Assembly: GCA_964036045.1 (NCBI GenBank)
Contig: OZ038383.1
Coordinates: 89,997,086-90,061,085 of the forward strand
DNA: 64,000 bases
DNA from: Eutreptiella sp. 'Long Island Sound 2002'
Taxonomy: Eukaryota; Euglenozoa; Euglenophyceae; Eutreptiales; Eutreptiaceae
Reading direction: 5' to 3'
The number at the start of each line of letters is the position of its first letter. Within the stretch, counting starts at the first letter, position 1. Below, piece after piece: positions 41,015 to 53,532 of this stretch. A model generated the notes under the pieces. The model made no database searches. It worked only from the letters and a program-made list of their open reading frames with translations, and was not told the origin of the DNA. Made by a program: the position numbers and the translations under genes.

Positions 41015-42144
41015 CCCCCGTGTTCGCTGTCGGTCTCGACTTCTCCGTCTGCATCAACTGGTACTTCTCCGGGGACAGTGACTCGTGGAGGGTGTTGTTT
41101 CATTGACTGATTTCGCCCCGGTCAGAGGCCCCACCCGTCAGGACCATCCCCAGGCCGCCAAGACCTCGGCCAGGCTGAACTGCCCTTACATGTGGCCCTG
41201 CCTCTTTCCAGACAACCAAGGAGTGGAAGGAGTCTTCCTTGGGTATGCACCATGTGCAGGTTGCACTTCTGATCGTCTTTTTCAGTTGGACGGCGCTACT
41301 GAGCCTGTGGTCATGTCTGCCGTTGGACAACGGCATGCCAGCGGCTTGCCGCCAGCCCACTGTTACGAGGCTTACTGGCAGATTGACCTGTCGTGGTCGG
41401 CCGCAGTAATGTGAGGTGGGATGCCAGCCATCTTCTCTTTTGCATCTGAACGGTTAAAATTTGCAGCGTGTTGTTGCCAGATGTCTGCATATAGCATTTC
41501 TGTCTGCTCCCTGCACGTGCAAGTTTCTTCGCTGTAGCGGTATTTATGGGCCCAGGCTCAGTCTTGTCAGGCTTGGGGTCTAGTTTTGGCGCTGTGCGAG
41601 GGGGTGGGCATCGGTGACAGGGCGCACCCTGCAGCACCTCAAAGAATCACAACAGTGGGCATTCCGCCGGCTGTGGGGTTGCGCCCGGTAGTGATGCCTG
41701 TCTCCCTGAAGTGCTGCAGTGCAGCGGATTTCTTTGGGCTGTGTCCCCGTGCCTCTTTGTTTAGCTGTTGGTTTTTGGGCGTTTTCAGTAGTTGTTTCTG
41801 TCTCTGCGGCCAGGCCCCAGGTTGTTAGCTTGTGCCGCTCGAACACCGCCCTCGGTGTGCGGCCTTTGCGTGGTTTACCGCAAGCATCTGGCGTAGTATG
41901 CAGCTGGTCTGCAAAACGCGCCCCTTGCGAGCGTCCGCTTTTGCTATAGCTGGGGCAGCGGTTAGTATTGCACGATAGGTGTGCAGCTGACGGGTGGGCT
42001 GTGTGGCGCAGAGGGTCGGTGTTTGTATGCGTCAGGGCGGGAAACAAGGGGGGGGGGTCGCACACGTGAGGGTAAGCCCTAGGCCCTAAGGTTTTGGCTA
42101 CCCTATGCCCGCCAAGACGGTGTGAGGTTGTGGGAATATATACC
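41015..42144. other. no gene recognised
   Basis: Short open stretches on both strands without motifs. It lies between the kinase remnant and the second 96-bp repeat, so it is probably part of the same duplicated or inserted segment. Confidence 0.4.
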
Positions 42145-42447
42145 GCTGGCTGTTCCCGCAATACTCTTGGTGCTTGTGCTGCCGGCATGGGAAACGACTG
42201 TCTGGCTCACATGCTGGACAGTTGTTTTCCTCTGGGTCCCCTTGGGACATGCCACCTTTTGTTGTGTATAGGGTCTTTTACCTTTATGAGTGCCCACCCA
42301 AACACTACCCGCCCAGTTCCTATTGTTCAGACCCTTTGGGTTTGAGAGCTCATGTGGATGGACTAATTGCCCTTTGGGGCTTTGACTGAGTGTCGGCTGG
42401 CTGTTCCCGCAATACTCTTGGTGCTTGTGCTGCCGGCATGGGAAACG
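42145..42447. repeat. 52-bp direct repeats flanking the second 96-bp repeat
   Basis: GCTGGCTGTTCCCGCAATAC to GGCATGGGAAACG occurs at 42,145-42,196 and 42,396-42,447. Between them lies the second 96-bp copy (42,195-42,290). Confidence 0.9.
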
Positions 42448-42747
42448 GTGCACACTTGATGGGAGGCGGCCAACAGTGGCTAGTACCAATTGTTTGCAAA
42501 CAGTAAAAAGATGCGCTTTGTTTGTCCACAGACTCTAGGTACTTTCCCATTGCAGGTCAGCCCATTTTTGTCGGCGTACGTGAGATCATCAACTAGAAGA
42601 CGGCACCAGTGGCGCACGGGGGCGCAGGGTTTGATGAAGCACACCCGCCGAAGCCCTACACACAAACACATGCCGTGGTGATGAAACCAGACACTCCCAC
42701 GGCTGTTGCGAAGATGGTAGGAGGCCTCCACTAGCGAGCCCACCGGA

Positions 42748-43250
42748 GTCATGAGGAGACCACCCTCAGCGAGCTCATTGGAAGCGTGGCAGAACTGTGC
42801 CAGCAAACAGGAGGGAAGAGCCAGAATAGGGTGTCACTTGATGGAGACCAAATGTGGAACATCCTTCAAGATCTGGGTTCGGAGTACAAGGATTATGAGA
42901 CACCAAAAAAAACGGTATGTTCTACTACCAGCAATAGAAAGTTTCATGGTGCCCTGTGCGTTGTATGGACACCGTGGCGATGTGACCCCGGATGTTGAAC
43001 CAAAAAGGTGCATTAACATTCTTGTTGTCGGAGCAACACGTGGCAGTGACGCAGTGGCTGGGAGTCGCAAACGCTGTTGGGATCATGTATGGCTATCCCA
43101 ATCTGCTCGATTGACGAGTCAAGGGTCCTAGCTCGAGCACTGTTCAAAGAGTTCGCGGGGGGCATGCAGTACTACTACTGCAAGGAGGTCATGGAGTGGT
43201 GGACGGATCTATTGAGGAAAAGTCACGGTGAGCACAATGAAAAGTAAATT
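42748..43250 (+). pseudogene. coding-like segments of array unit 1, first half
   Basis: TTLSELIGSVAELCQQTGGK to LGSEYKDYETPKK runs up to the A8/A9 run and a GTATGT. A second stretch reads EQHVAVTQWLGVANAVGIMYGYPNL, and a third in another frame reads DESRVLARALFKEFAGG and YYYCKEVMEWWTDLLRK. All five units carry equivalents. No family recognised. Frame changes between segments reflect introns or indels already present before amplification. Confidence 0.35.
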
Positions 43251-43324
43251 GGAGAAGTTGCGCCAGCTATAGCGCATCTACACCCATGTATACCACTCAG
43301 ACCAGCCAATTCGTGACTCGCAAC

Positions 43325-43389
43325 GTATGTATATAGAACATGCATGGGCAATGCGCTGTCTTGTACACCGCTTTTAATGCTAACGGTAG
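43325..43389 (+). other. putative 65-nt intron in the repeat unit
   Basis: GTATGTATATAG to GCTAACGGTAG, with a branch-like CTAAC just before the 3' end. Present in all five units (TAACAGTAG in units 2-5). Size agrees with introns in the transposon at 31-32.6 kb. Confidence 0.5.
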
Positions 43390-43529
43390 AACTTAGTTCC
43401 CAGTGATCTTTCTGACCATTTCGATGCGACAGGCCTCGTGCATACAAATGCAGGAGCCTTTTACTGCCGGCGGTAGAACACTGTGTCCAATTGGAACCCT
43501 GTTGTCCTATTTTCTTCGGCACTCAGAGC

Positions 43530-44141
43530 CCCGTGAAACGTCTCATGGCGTTGGACAACCGGTTCTGGAGTTGGGGACTGCGAGGACGGGCAGCAACACT
43601 CTGGAGAGTGGAACGATTATAGGTGAAGGCAAAGGATTTACCGAAGGCCAACTTCTGGACCCAAGCAGCACACCAGGGGTTGAGCAAGCGTGTGATGGCA
43701 AACATGATTGCACAAGGTACGGTGAGCACGGTTGCCGCGCATGATGGAGTGGTCGAGGTGGTGGTGAACAACAAGATGCGGACAACGCGATATTGCGAGG
43801 ACAAGATGGGAACGCTAAGTGCTGCCCACTTGGTATAAATTGAGCTCGGGCCGGAGGAACCGATGGACACGATCCCTGTGGTGCTAGAAGGTAAGTCGGT
43901 GGCTCATGGGACCCCCTGCAATGTGTATGGAGTGACCGCAAGGGAGCACGCAACAACCCTACAGAAGAGGCCGCGTGTATTTGCCACGTGGCAACAGACC
44001 GAGATTGCGGTGTACAGTACAAGGGAAACGGATATGGTTTCGAAGGCCAGCCGGACTAAGTTCACATGTAGTGTTCTATACAGTGTGTTGCTGCAACCGA
44101 AGAAGTTCATCCTGCATCCTCCCCTCCATACATGGTTTTGA
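43530..44141 (+). pseudogene. coding-like segment of array unit 1, second half
   Basis: One frame runs from about 43,540 (LMALDNRFWSWGLRGRAATL) through VKAKDLPKANFWTQAAHQGL and MDTIPVVLEGKSVAHGTPCN to TGA 44,139-44,141. It is interrupted by TAG 43,620-43,622 and TAA 43,836-43,838; both stops are conserved in all units. About 200 codons without a frameshift suggests real ancestry. Unknown family, no transmembrane or zinc motif. Confidence 0.4.
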
Positions 44142-47100
44142 GATCATCAACTAGAAGACGGCACCAGTGGCGCACGGGGGCGCAGGGTTTGATGAAGCAG
44201 ACCCGCCGAAGCCCTACACACAAACACATGCCGTGGTGATGAAACCAGACACTCCCACGGCTGTTGCGAAGATGGTAGGAGGCCTCCACTAGCGAGCCCA
44301 CCGGAGTCATGAGGAGACCACCCTCAGCGAGCTCATTGGAAGCGTGGCAGAACTGTGCCAGCAAACAGGAGGGAAGAGCCAGAATAGGGTGTCACTTGAT
44401 GGAGACCAAATGTGGAACATCCTTCAAGATCTGGGTTCGGAGTACAAGGATTATGAGACACCAAAAAAAAACGGTATGTTCTACTACCAGCAATAGAAAG
44501 TTTCATGGTGCCCTGTGCGTTGTATGGACACCGTGGCGATGTGACCCCGGATGTTGAACCAAAAAGGTGCATTAACATTCTTGTTGTCGGAGCAACACGT
44601 GGCAGTGACGCAGTGGCTGGGAGTCGCAAACGTTGTTGGGATCATGTATGGCTATCCCAATCTGCTCGATTGACGAGTCAAGGGTCCTAGCTCGAGCACT
44701 GTTCAAAAAGTTCGCGGGGTGGATGCGGTACTACTACTGCAAGGAGGTCATGGAGTGGTGGACGGATCTATTGAGGAAAAGTCACGGTGAGCACAATGAA
44801 ACGTAAATTGGAGAAGTTGCGCCAGCTATAGCGCATCTACACCCATGTATACCACTCAGACCAGCCAATTCGTGACTCGCAACGTATGTATATAGAACAT
44901 GCATGGGCAATCCGCTGTCTTGTACACCGCTTTTAATGCTAACAGTAGAACTTAGTTCCCAGTGATCTTTCTGACCATTTCGATGCGACAGGCCTCGTGC
45001 ATACAAATGCAGGTGCCTTTTACTGCCGGCGGTAGAACACTGTGTCCAATGGGAACCCTGTTGTCCTATTTTCTTCGGCACTCAGAGCCCCGTGAAACGT
45101 CTCATGGCGTTGGACAACCGGTTCTGGAGTTGGGGACTGCGAGGACGGGCAGCAACACTCTGGAGAGTGGAACGATTATAGGTGAAGGCAAAGGATTTAC
45201 CGAAGGCCAACTTCTGGACCCAAGCAGCACACCAGGGGTTGAGCAAGCGTGTGATGGCAAACATGATTGCACAAGGTACGGTGAGCACGGTTGCCGCGCA
45301 TGATGGAGTGGTCGAGGTGGTGGTGAACAACAAGATGCGGACAACGCGATATTGCAAGGACAAGATGGGAACGCTAAGTGCTGCCCACTTGGTATAAATT
45401 GAGCTTGGGCTGGAGGAACCGATGGACACGATCCCTGTGGTGCTAGAAGGTAAGTCGGTGGCTCATGGGACCCCCTGCAATGTGTATGGAGTGACCGCAA
45501 GGGAGCACGCAACAACCCTTCAGAAGAGGCCGCGTGTATTTGCCACGTGGCAACAGACCGAGATTGCGGTGTACGGTACAAGGGAAACGGATATGGTTTC
45601 GAAGGCCAACCGGACTAAGTTCACATGTAGTGTTCTATACAGTGTGTTGCTGCAACCGAAGAAGTCCATCCTGCATCCTCCCCTCCATACATGGTTTTGA
45701 GATCATCAACTAGAAGACGGCACCAGTGGCGCACGGGGGCGCAGGGTTTGATGAAGCAGACCCGCCGAAGCCCTACACACAAACACATGCCGTGGTGATG
45801 AAACCAGACACTCCCACGGCTTTTGCGAAGATGGTAGGAGGCCTCCACTAGCGAGCCCACCGGAGTCATGAGGAGACCACCCTCAGCGAGCTCATTGGAA
45901 GCGTGGCAGAGCTGTCCCAGCAAACAGGAGGGAAGAGCCAGAATAGGGTGTCACTTGATGGAGACCAAATGTGGAACATCCTTCAAGATCTGGGTTCGGA
46001 GTACAAGGATTATGAGACACCAAAAAAAAACGGTATGTTCTACTACCAGCAATAGAAAGTTTCATGGTGCCCTGTGCGTTGTATGGACACCGTGGCGATG
46101 TGACCCCGGATGTTGAACCAAAAAGGTGCATTAACATTCTTGCTGTCGGAGCAACACGTGGCAGTGACGCGGTGGCTGGGAGTCGCAAACGTTGTTGGGA
46201 TCATGTATGGCTATCCCAATCTGCTCGATTGACGAGTCAAGGGTCCTAGCTCGAGCACTGTTCAAAGAGTTCGCGGGGGGCATGCAGTACTACTACTGCA
46301 AGGAGGTCATGGAGTGGTGGACGGATCTATTGAAGAAAAGGTCACGGTGAGCACAATGAAACGTAAATTGGAGAAGTTGCGCCAGCTATAGCGCATCTAC
46401 ACCCATGTATACCACCCAGACCAGCCAATTCGTGACTCGCAACGTATGTATATAGAACATGCATGGGCAATGCGCTGTCTTGTACACCGCTTTTAATGCT
46501 AACAGTAGAACTTAGTTCCGAGTGATCTTTCTGACCATTTCGATGCGACAGGCCTCGTGCATACAAATGCAGGTGCCTTTTACTGCCGGCGGTAGAACAC
46601 TGTGTCCAATTGGAACCCTGTTGTCCTATTTTCTTCGGCACTCAGAGCCCCGTGAAACGTCTCATGGCGTTGGACAACCGGTTCTGGAGTTGGGGACTGC
46701 GAGGACGGGCAGCAACACTCTGGAGAGTGGAACGATTATAGGTGAAGGCAAAGGATTTACCGAAGGCCAACTTCTGGACCCAAGCAGCACACCAGGGGTT
46801 GAGCAAGCGTGTGATGGCAAACATGATTGCACAAGGTACGGTGAGCACGGTTGCCGCACATGATGGAGTGGTCGAGGTGGTGGTGAACAACAAGATGCGG
46901 ACAACGCGATATTGCAAGGACAAGATGGGAACGCTAAGTGCTGCCCACTTGGTATAAATTGCGCTTGGGCTGGAGGAACCGATGGACACGATCCCTGTGG
47001 TGCTAGAAGGTAAGTCGGTGGCTCATGGGACCCCCTGCAATGTGTATGGAGTGACCGCAAGGGAGCACGCAACAACCCTTCAGAAGAGGCCGCGTGTATT

Positions 47101-50100
47101 TGCCACGTGGCAACAGACCGAGATTGCGGTGTACAATACAAGGGAAACGGATATGGTTTCGAAGGCCAGCCGGACTAAGTTCACATGTAGTGTTCTATAC
47201 AGTGTGTTGCTGCAACCGAAGAAGTTCATCCTGCATCCTCCCCTCCATACATGGTTTTGAGATCATCAACTAGAAGACGGCACCAGTGGCGCACGGGGGC
47301 GCAGGGTTTGATGAAGCAGACCCGCCGAAGCCCTACACACAAACACATGCCGTGGTGATGAAACCAGACACTCCCACGGCTTTTGCGAAGATGGTAGGAG
47401 GCCTCCACTAGCGAGCCCACCGGAGTCATGAGGAGACCACCCTCAGCGAGCTCATTGGAAGCGTGGCAGAGCTGTCCCAGCAAACAGGAGGGAAGAGCCA
47501 GAATAGGGTGTCACTTGATGGAGACCAAATGTGGAACATCCTTCAAGATCTGGGTTCGGAGTACAAGGATTATGAGACACCAAAAAAAACGGTATGTTCT
47601 ACTACCAGCAATAGAAAGTTTCATGGTGCCCTGTGCGTTGTATGGACACCGTGGCGATGTGACCCCGGATGTTGAACCAAAAAGGTGCATTAACATTCTT
47701 GTTGTCGGAGCAACACGTGGCAGTGACGCAGTGGCTGGGAGTCGCAAACGTTGTTGGGATCATGTATGGCTATCCCAATCTGCTCGATTGACGAGTCAAG
47801 GGTCCTAGCTCGAGCACTGTTCAAAGAGTTCGCGGGGGGCATGCAGTACTACTACTGCAAGGAGGTCATGGAGTGGTGGACGGATCTATTGAGGAAAAGT
47901 CACGGTGAGCACAATGAAACGTAAATTGGAGAAGTTGCGCCAGCTATAGCGCATCTACACCCATGTATACCACTCAGACCAGCCAATTCGTGACTCGCAA
48001 CGTATGTATATAGAACATGCATGGGCAATCCGCTGTCTTGTACACCGCTTTTAATGCTAACAGTAGAACTTAGTTCCGAGTGATCTTTCTGACCATTTCG
48101 ATGCGACAGGCCTCGTGCATACAAATGCAGGTGCCTTTTGCTGCCGGCGGTAGAACACTGTGTCCAATTGGAACCCTGTTGTCCTATTTTCTTCGGCACT
48201 CACAGCCCCGTGAAACGTCTCATGGCGTTGGACAACCGGTTCTGGAGTTGGGGACTGCGAGGACGGGCAGCAACACTCTAGAGAGTGGAACGATTATAGG
48301 TGAAGGCAAAGGATTTACCGAAGGCCAACTTCTGGACCCAAGCAGCACACCAGGGGTTGAGCAAGCGTGTGATGGCAAACATGATTGCACAAGGTACGGT
48401 GAGCACGGTTGCCGCACATGATGGAGTGGTCGAGGTGGTGGTGAACAACAAGATGCGGACAACGCGATATTGCAAGGACAAGATGGGAACGCTAAGTGCT
48501 GCCCACTTGGTATAAATTGCGCTTGGGCTGGAGGAACCGATGGACACGATCCCTGTGGTGCTAGAAGGTAAGTCGGTGGCTCATGGGACCCCCTGCAATG
48601 TGTATGGAGTGACCGCAAGGGAGCACGCAACAACCCTTCAGAAGAGGCCGCGTGTATTTGCCACGTGGCAACAGACCGAGATTGCGGTGTACAATACAAG
48701 GGAAACGGATATGGTTTCGAAGGCCAGCCGGACTAAGTTCACATGTAGTGTTCTATACAGTGTGTTGCTGCAACCGAAGAAGTTCATCCTGCATCCTCCC
48801 CTCCATACATGGTTTTGAGATCATCAACTAGAAGACGGCACCAGTGGCGCACGGGGGCGCAGGGTTTGATGAAGCAGACCCGCCGAAGCCCTACACACAA
48901 ACACATGCCGTGGTGATGAAACCAGACACTCCCACGGCTTTTGCGAAGATGGTAGGAGGCCTCCACTAGCGAGCCCACCGGAGTCATGAGGAGACCACCC
49001 TCAGCGAGCTCATTGGAAGCGTGGCAGAGCTGTCCCAGCAAACAGGAGGGAAGAGCCAGAATAGGGTGTCACTTGATGGAGACCAAATGTGGAACATCCT
49101 TCAAGATCTGGGTTCGGAGTACAAGGATTATGAGACACCAAAAAAAACGGTATGTTCTACTACCAGCAATAGAAAGTTTCATGGTGCCCTGTGCGTTGTA
49201 TGGACAGCGTGGCGATGTGACCCCGGATGTTGAACCAAAAAGGTGCATTAACATTCTTGCTGTCGGAGCAACACGTGGCAGTGACGCAGTGGCTGGGAGT
49301 CGCAAACGTTGTTGGGATCATGTATGGCTATCCCAATCTGCTCGATTGACGAGTCAAGGGTCCTAGCTCGAGCACTGTTCAAAGAGTTCGCGGGGGGCAT
49401 GCAGTACTACTACTGCAAGGAGGTCATGGAGTGGTGGACGGATCTATTGAGGAAAAGTCACGGTGAGCACAATGAAACGTAAATTGGAGAAGTTGCGCCA
49501 GCTATAGCGCATCTACACCCATGTATACCACTCAGACCAGCCAATTCGTGACTCGCAACGTATGTATATAGAACATGCATGGGCAATGCGCTGTCTTGTA
49601 CACCGCTTTTAATGCTAACAGTAGAACTTAGTTCCGAGTGATCTTTCTGACCATTTCGATGCGACAGGCCTCGTGCATACAAATGCAGGTGCCTTTTACT
49701 GCCGGCGGTAGAACACTGTGTCCAATTGGAACCCTGTTGTCCTATTTTCTTCGGCACTCAGAGCCCCGTGAAACGTCTCATGGCGTTGGACAACCGGTTC
49801 TGGAGTTGGGGACTGCGAGGACGGGCAGCAACACTCTGGAGAGTGGAACGATTATAGGTGAAGGCAAAGGATTTACCGAAGGCCAACTTCTGGACCCAAG
49901 CAGCACACCAGGGGTTGAGCAAGCGTGTGATGGCAAACATGATTGCACAAGGTACGGTGAGCACGGTTGCCGCACATGATGGAGTGGTCGAGGTGGTGGT
50001 GAACAACAAGATGCGGACAACGCGATATTGCAAGGACAAGATGGGAACGCTAAGTGCTGCCCACTTGGTATAAATTGAGCTTGGGCTGGAGGAACCGATG

Positions 50101-50374
50101 GACACGATCCCTGTGGTGCTAGGAGGTAAGTCGGTGGCTCATGGGACCCCCTGCAATGTGTATGGAGTGACCGCAAGGGAGCACGCAACAACCCTTCATA
50201 AGAGGCCGCGTGTATTTGCCACGTGGCAACAGACCGAGATTGCGGTGTACAGTACAAGGGAAACAGATATGGTTTCGAAGGCCAGCCGGACTAAGTTCAC
50301 ATGTAGTGTTCTATACAGTGTGTTGCTGCAACCGAAGAAGTTCATCCTGCATCCTCCCCTCCATACATGGTTTT

Positions 50375-51190
50375 GAATTACCCATGAAGCACCTCGAGGT
50401 TCCATTGCTGGTATGAACTTCTAGTCCCACCAATGCATGTGCCAGCACATCCCGCACAGCCCATGCTGTTGGTGTTCCCCGCGTCCTGCCGTTCAGCGCA
50501 ACAAATTTTGAAGACAGTGTCAGCCTTTCTCGTGTACTCTATGGAGTGGAGCATCCCCTTTCGGGATTGCACGGGCCTGCCACCCAACAGGATGTAAAAG
50601 GTAACGTCAGAGGACGTGACCACCACACGAAACGCACTGCCACCGGACTTTAAACCTTAATTGTCGTTGTTTGCCAACGGCACCCTGGTGACCCCGGCTG
50701 CGGTAAAGGCCCTAGACAAGCGCTTCGAGGAGACAACGAAATAGGCAAAGAAATTAGACAAGCAGGTAATGAAGCATGAGGTAAAGGAGGAGGCCAAGCA
50801 AGCTGCCACGGCAGCAAGTGCCCTAAAGGCAGGCGGCAAGAGGACCAGCGCTTTCCCTTGCCTGCCCCGGATGACAACCCTCGGCACGACACCATAGGGC
50901 CCGTTGCGGCTGGTACTCCAAAGAGGAAGGCCTCACAGTCCAAGGCTAGCCCCACAGCCAAGCCGTCTGCCAGTCTGCCCCTGTTCTAGAGGCCGTAGCT
51001 GAAAGTGGAGGGGTTCAGCGAAACACCCGCGGAGTGAAGAGGACAAGGCGTGCTGTTGGTACGCAAGAGAAAGCACCGAAAGGCCCGGCAACACGCTGCA
51101 ACAGTTCCACCTCTGCAGCCACCAAGATCCCTACTGCACAGGACATGGAGAAGTTTTTGAGAAGAGCGGGGGTAAGGGGAAGAAGAAGTA
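50375..51190 (+). pseudogene. probable gene tail after the array, Lys/Ala-rich C-terminus
   Basis: Beyond unit 5, coding-like stretches continue. A possible intron starts at GTATGA (50,412) and ends near TTCAG (about 50,496). It is followed by ATNFEDSVSLSRVLYGVEHP, then from 50,668 FANGTLVTPAAVKALDKRF, a TAG at 50,742-50,744, and a Lys/Glu/Ala helix. The end is Lys/Ser/Ala-rich and basic. This resembles a nuclear protein C-terminus. Frames change several times. Confidence 0.35.
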
Positions 51191-52600
51191 ATCACAGAGT
51201 CTGATGCATGCTAGTGTTGGCAGTAGACCCCCCCCCACCCCTATGGATACTGGTTGCTGCCTAGCATTGCGATGAGGTGGTGTCCTAGTTGTGGTGCAAA
51301 CTGCGGTGCTTTGCACTGAGCCCTTGATGCCTGTCAGTGTGCAGCAATGTTCTATGGCTGGCATTAAATGAAAAGTTGTGTATGCTTGCCACGTCTGTTA
51401 CCTAGTTTGCAACACCCTTGTACAGGCACTAACCTTGATGTCCCAGACTTTCCGCGCTTATTCCCGACATTAGCAATGGAACTGACACTAGCGGACAGAA
51501 TTTGGTGCTCCTTGTGGGTACATGCAGGTTTTTGTGGACTGGTGGTACGAGGCTTCACGGCCTCGCTGCCACAGTGACAGGTGACCTTCATCCAAGATTC
51601 ATCGCCAGAGCCTGCTCTTTTGCGAGTCAAAGGCTTCTGCGGTGCATCGGGAGAGGGAACAGCACGTGGTTTGAATTTATTTCGGAACAGGGTAGCTACC
51701 GATTCACAAAAAGAGGCAGCAGGCGACACACAAACCGTCCTAAACGGACGAAGATCACAGACATATCGTCAATGCAGCAAGCAAACCTCGGTTTTTCAAA
51801 TCGCACTCTTCAAAAACTTCCCAATCTACCCCATATACCCCTCCCCACCGGAAAACTCACGGGGCATCAATGAGGCAACAAGTGGAGAGCTCGCCAAAAC
51901 GCACAAACATGGCAGAAAGCGTTCGGTCGCCGACAAATGTGGTAGAAGCATTTAGGCTTTGGTTTCTCGTCACACACACATGTATCTATAGTCACATTAG
52001 CACCACAAGAAATTACACGTCCCGACGACTTTTTTTACACACATTTACTCCCACCAAAAACGAAAACTACATGGCTAGACACTTTTTTTACACGTGTTTA
52101 CCGCAAAACAAAATTACACCACCTTAACGCAAAAAAAGTTGCCACAAAGAGCAGTTGTTAGATCAAGCGCAAGTGCGTGCGTCGTATACCCCCCTTTCCG
52201 GGAGGTTGTTCGCATAGCATACCCAAGGCACGGTATTGGATGTTCAACCCCCGTAAAATCATTATTTTGAACAACAGAAGGCAAGCATGCGCAATAGTGT
52301 GTCTGGATGCCGTGAACCCTAAAGTTCATTCTTGAGTCTGTGCACATTCCTAATATTTTGTTACGAAAAAGGGGGTAAGTGGGAGCCATAATGGAGCAAC
52401 ACAGATTTGGCACAGCGTCCATGGCCTAGCGGTAGCATTGCATGTCGTGAGGGCATTCAATACTGTAGCCGCGCAGTCCGATCATATGGCAGCAGTGGTG
52501 CTGGTTGCCCCATTAGCAGTCACAAAGCACTCCACGATTCGGCCTACCATTGCAGCCGCTAGGATTTCAGGAGTCTAACACTAGCGCGGAATGGATTTTT
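51191..52600. other. mostly unassigned; minus-strand Lys/Ser-rich open stretch 51,364-51,729
   Basis: The 121-codon minus-strand frame is Lys/Arg/Ser/Pro-rich with CHCG; it could be an exon end, but no family is seen. Around 52,420 a TGGCCTAGCGGTAGC phrase resembles a pol III A box, but a proper B box is missing. The AT-richer part 51,960-52,130 holds nothing recognisable. Confidence 0.35.
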
Positions 52601-53532
52601 GAGAACCGAGAGCACCTATCATGATGCAAGAGGAGGGACACAATGCCGTCCGGACCAGGGAGACGGGCGGTGAAATGAATTGCCGCACCAAGCATTGGAA
52701 TAATGGACACCTCGTGATCAACAGCGGCCTAGCGTCGCCCACTATGCGGAAACTATCAGTAGCGGGAGAAGCAGTGTTTCATAGAATTGGTCCCCCCCCA
52801 TTACTGGGATAGGCTTACCGGGTCTTCGTGGGGCTGTTTGAGGAGTCCAAGGCAGCGGTTCAGAAGGAGGAACTCCTATCCATTCTGCCCCGCTCACAAG
52901 CACAAGGAGAAACACGTCACCTGACTACTCTGACAACTACAAGAGAGAAGGACAGCCGGGGCCTTGCAGAAGTCCAAGCGGGGTCCACTTGTCAGCGACC
53001 GCTTGGGGCAGTGCTCGGGCGTTAAAAGATTTTTTGGCTAATAGTGAAGAGGGCCACAAGAGCGTTGGGGGCAACGGTAATTTGATACCTCCAACGCTGC
53101 CTAGAGAGGCGGAAGTTGATTGGGGTGTTGTGGAAAGAGCTAGATGAGCACCTGGTCGCGGAGGCTCCGAAGAGTTTCGACCCGTTGGCAGCTCTCGGAC
53201 AACATGTGTGTATTCGAGCATTTCATCATCCCTTGAAACTCTTTGCTGTGCATGATGGCGCACGTTCACGAGCTAAGTTATGCAGGCCGCATGTTATAGC
53301 ATTGCGCGTCCGGATTAACTAGATGAATCCCGAATTCGGTTGGTAATCTCGACCCTTCCGAATGTGAAGGCGAAGTGGGTCATAGCGTTTTGAAGGCATG
53401 CATGGATGACTTAATACGGGCGGTCGTGCGGTCAGAACAAAAGGGTTTCCCTTCAACCAGAAAACGTACGACCACGTTCTATTGATGCATGGCCTGACAT
53501 CCTAGCCGGTTGCAAGCACTTGAATATCAATA

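Larger units (their letters stand above)
42582..50374 (+). repeat. five-copy 1.56-kb tandem array
   Basis: Units: 42,582-44,139, 44,140-45,698, 45,699-47,258, 47,259-48,816 and 48,817-50,374 (1,558, 1,559, 1,560, 1,558, 1,558 bp). Each begins GAGATCATCAACTAGAAGAC and ends CATCCTCCCCTCCATACATG GTTTT. Differences are scattered single bases plus an A8/A9 run, so identity is very high. Each unit holds the same coding-like segments and a GTATGT intron, which suggests internal duplication of a gene. Flanking sequence continues the gene-like pattern on the right. Confidence 0.95.

Noticed and set aside
40276-42194. LTR retrotransposon bounded by the 96-bp repeats
   Set aside because: Repeats are short, no TG...CA ends, primer-binding site or gag-pol is visible, and the interior is a kinase remnant.
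42582-50374. rDNA or centromeric satellite
   Set aside because: No rRNA-like sequence is recognisable, and the unit contains gene-like segments with an intron-like element. Five copies is small for a centromeric array, though the start of a larger family cannot be excluded.
52417-52490. tRNA gene suggested by TGGCCTAGCGGTAGC
   Set aside because: The A box is good, but the expected B box is only GCATTCAATACT and no acceptor or anticodon stem pairs.
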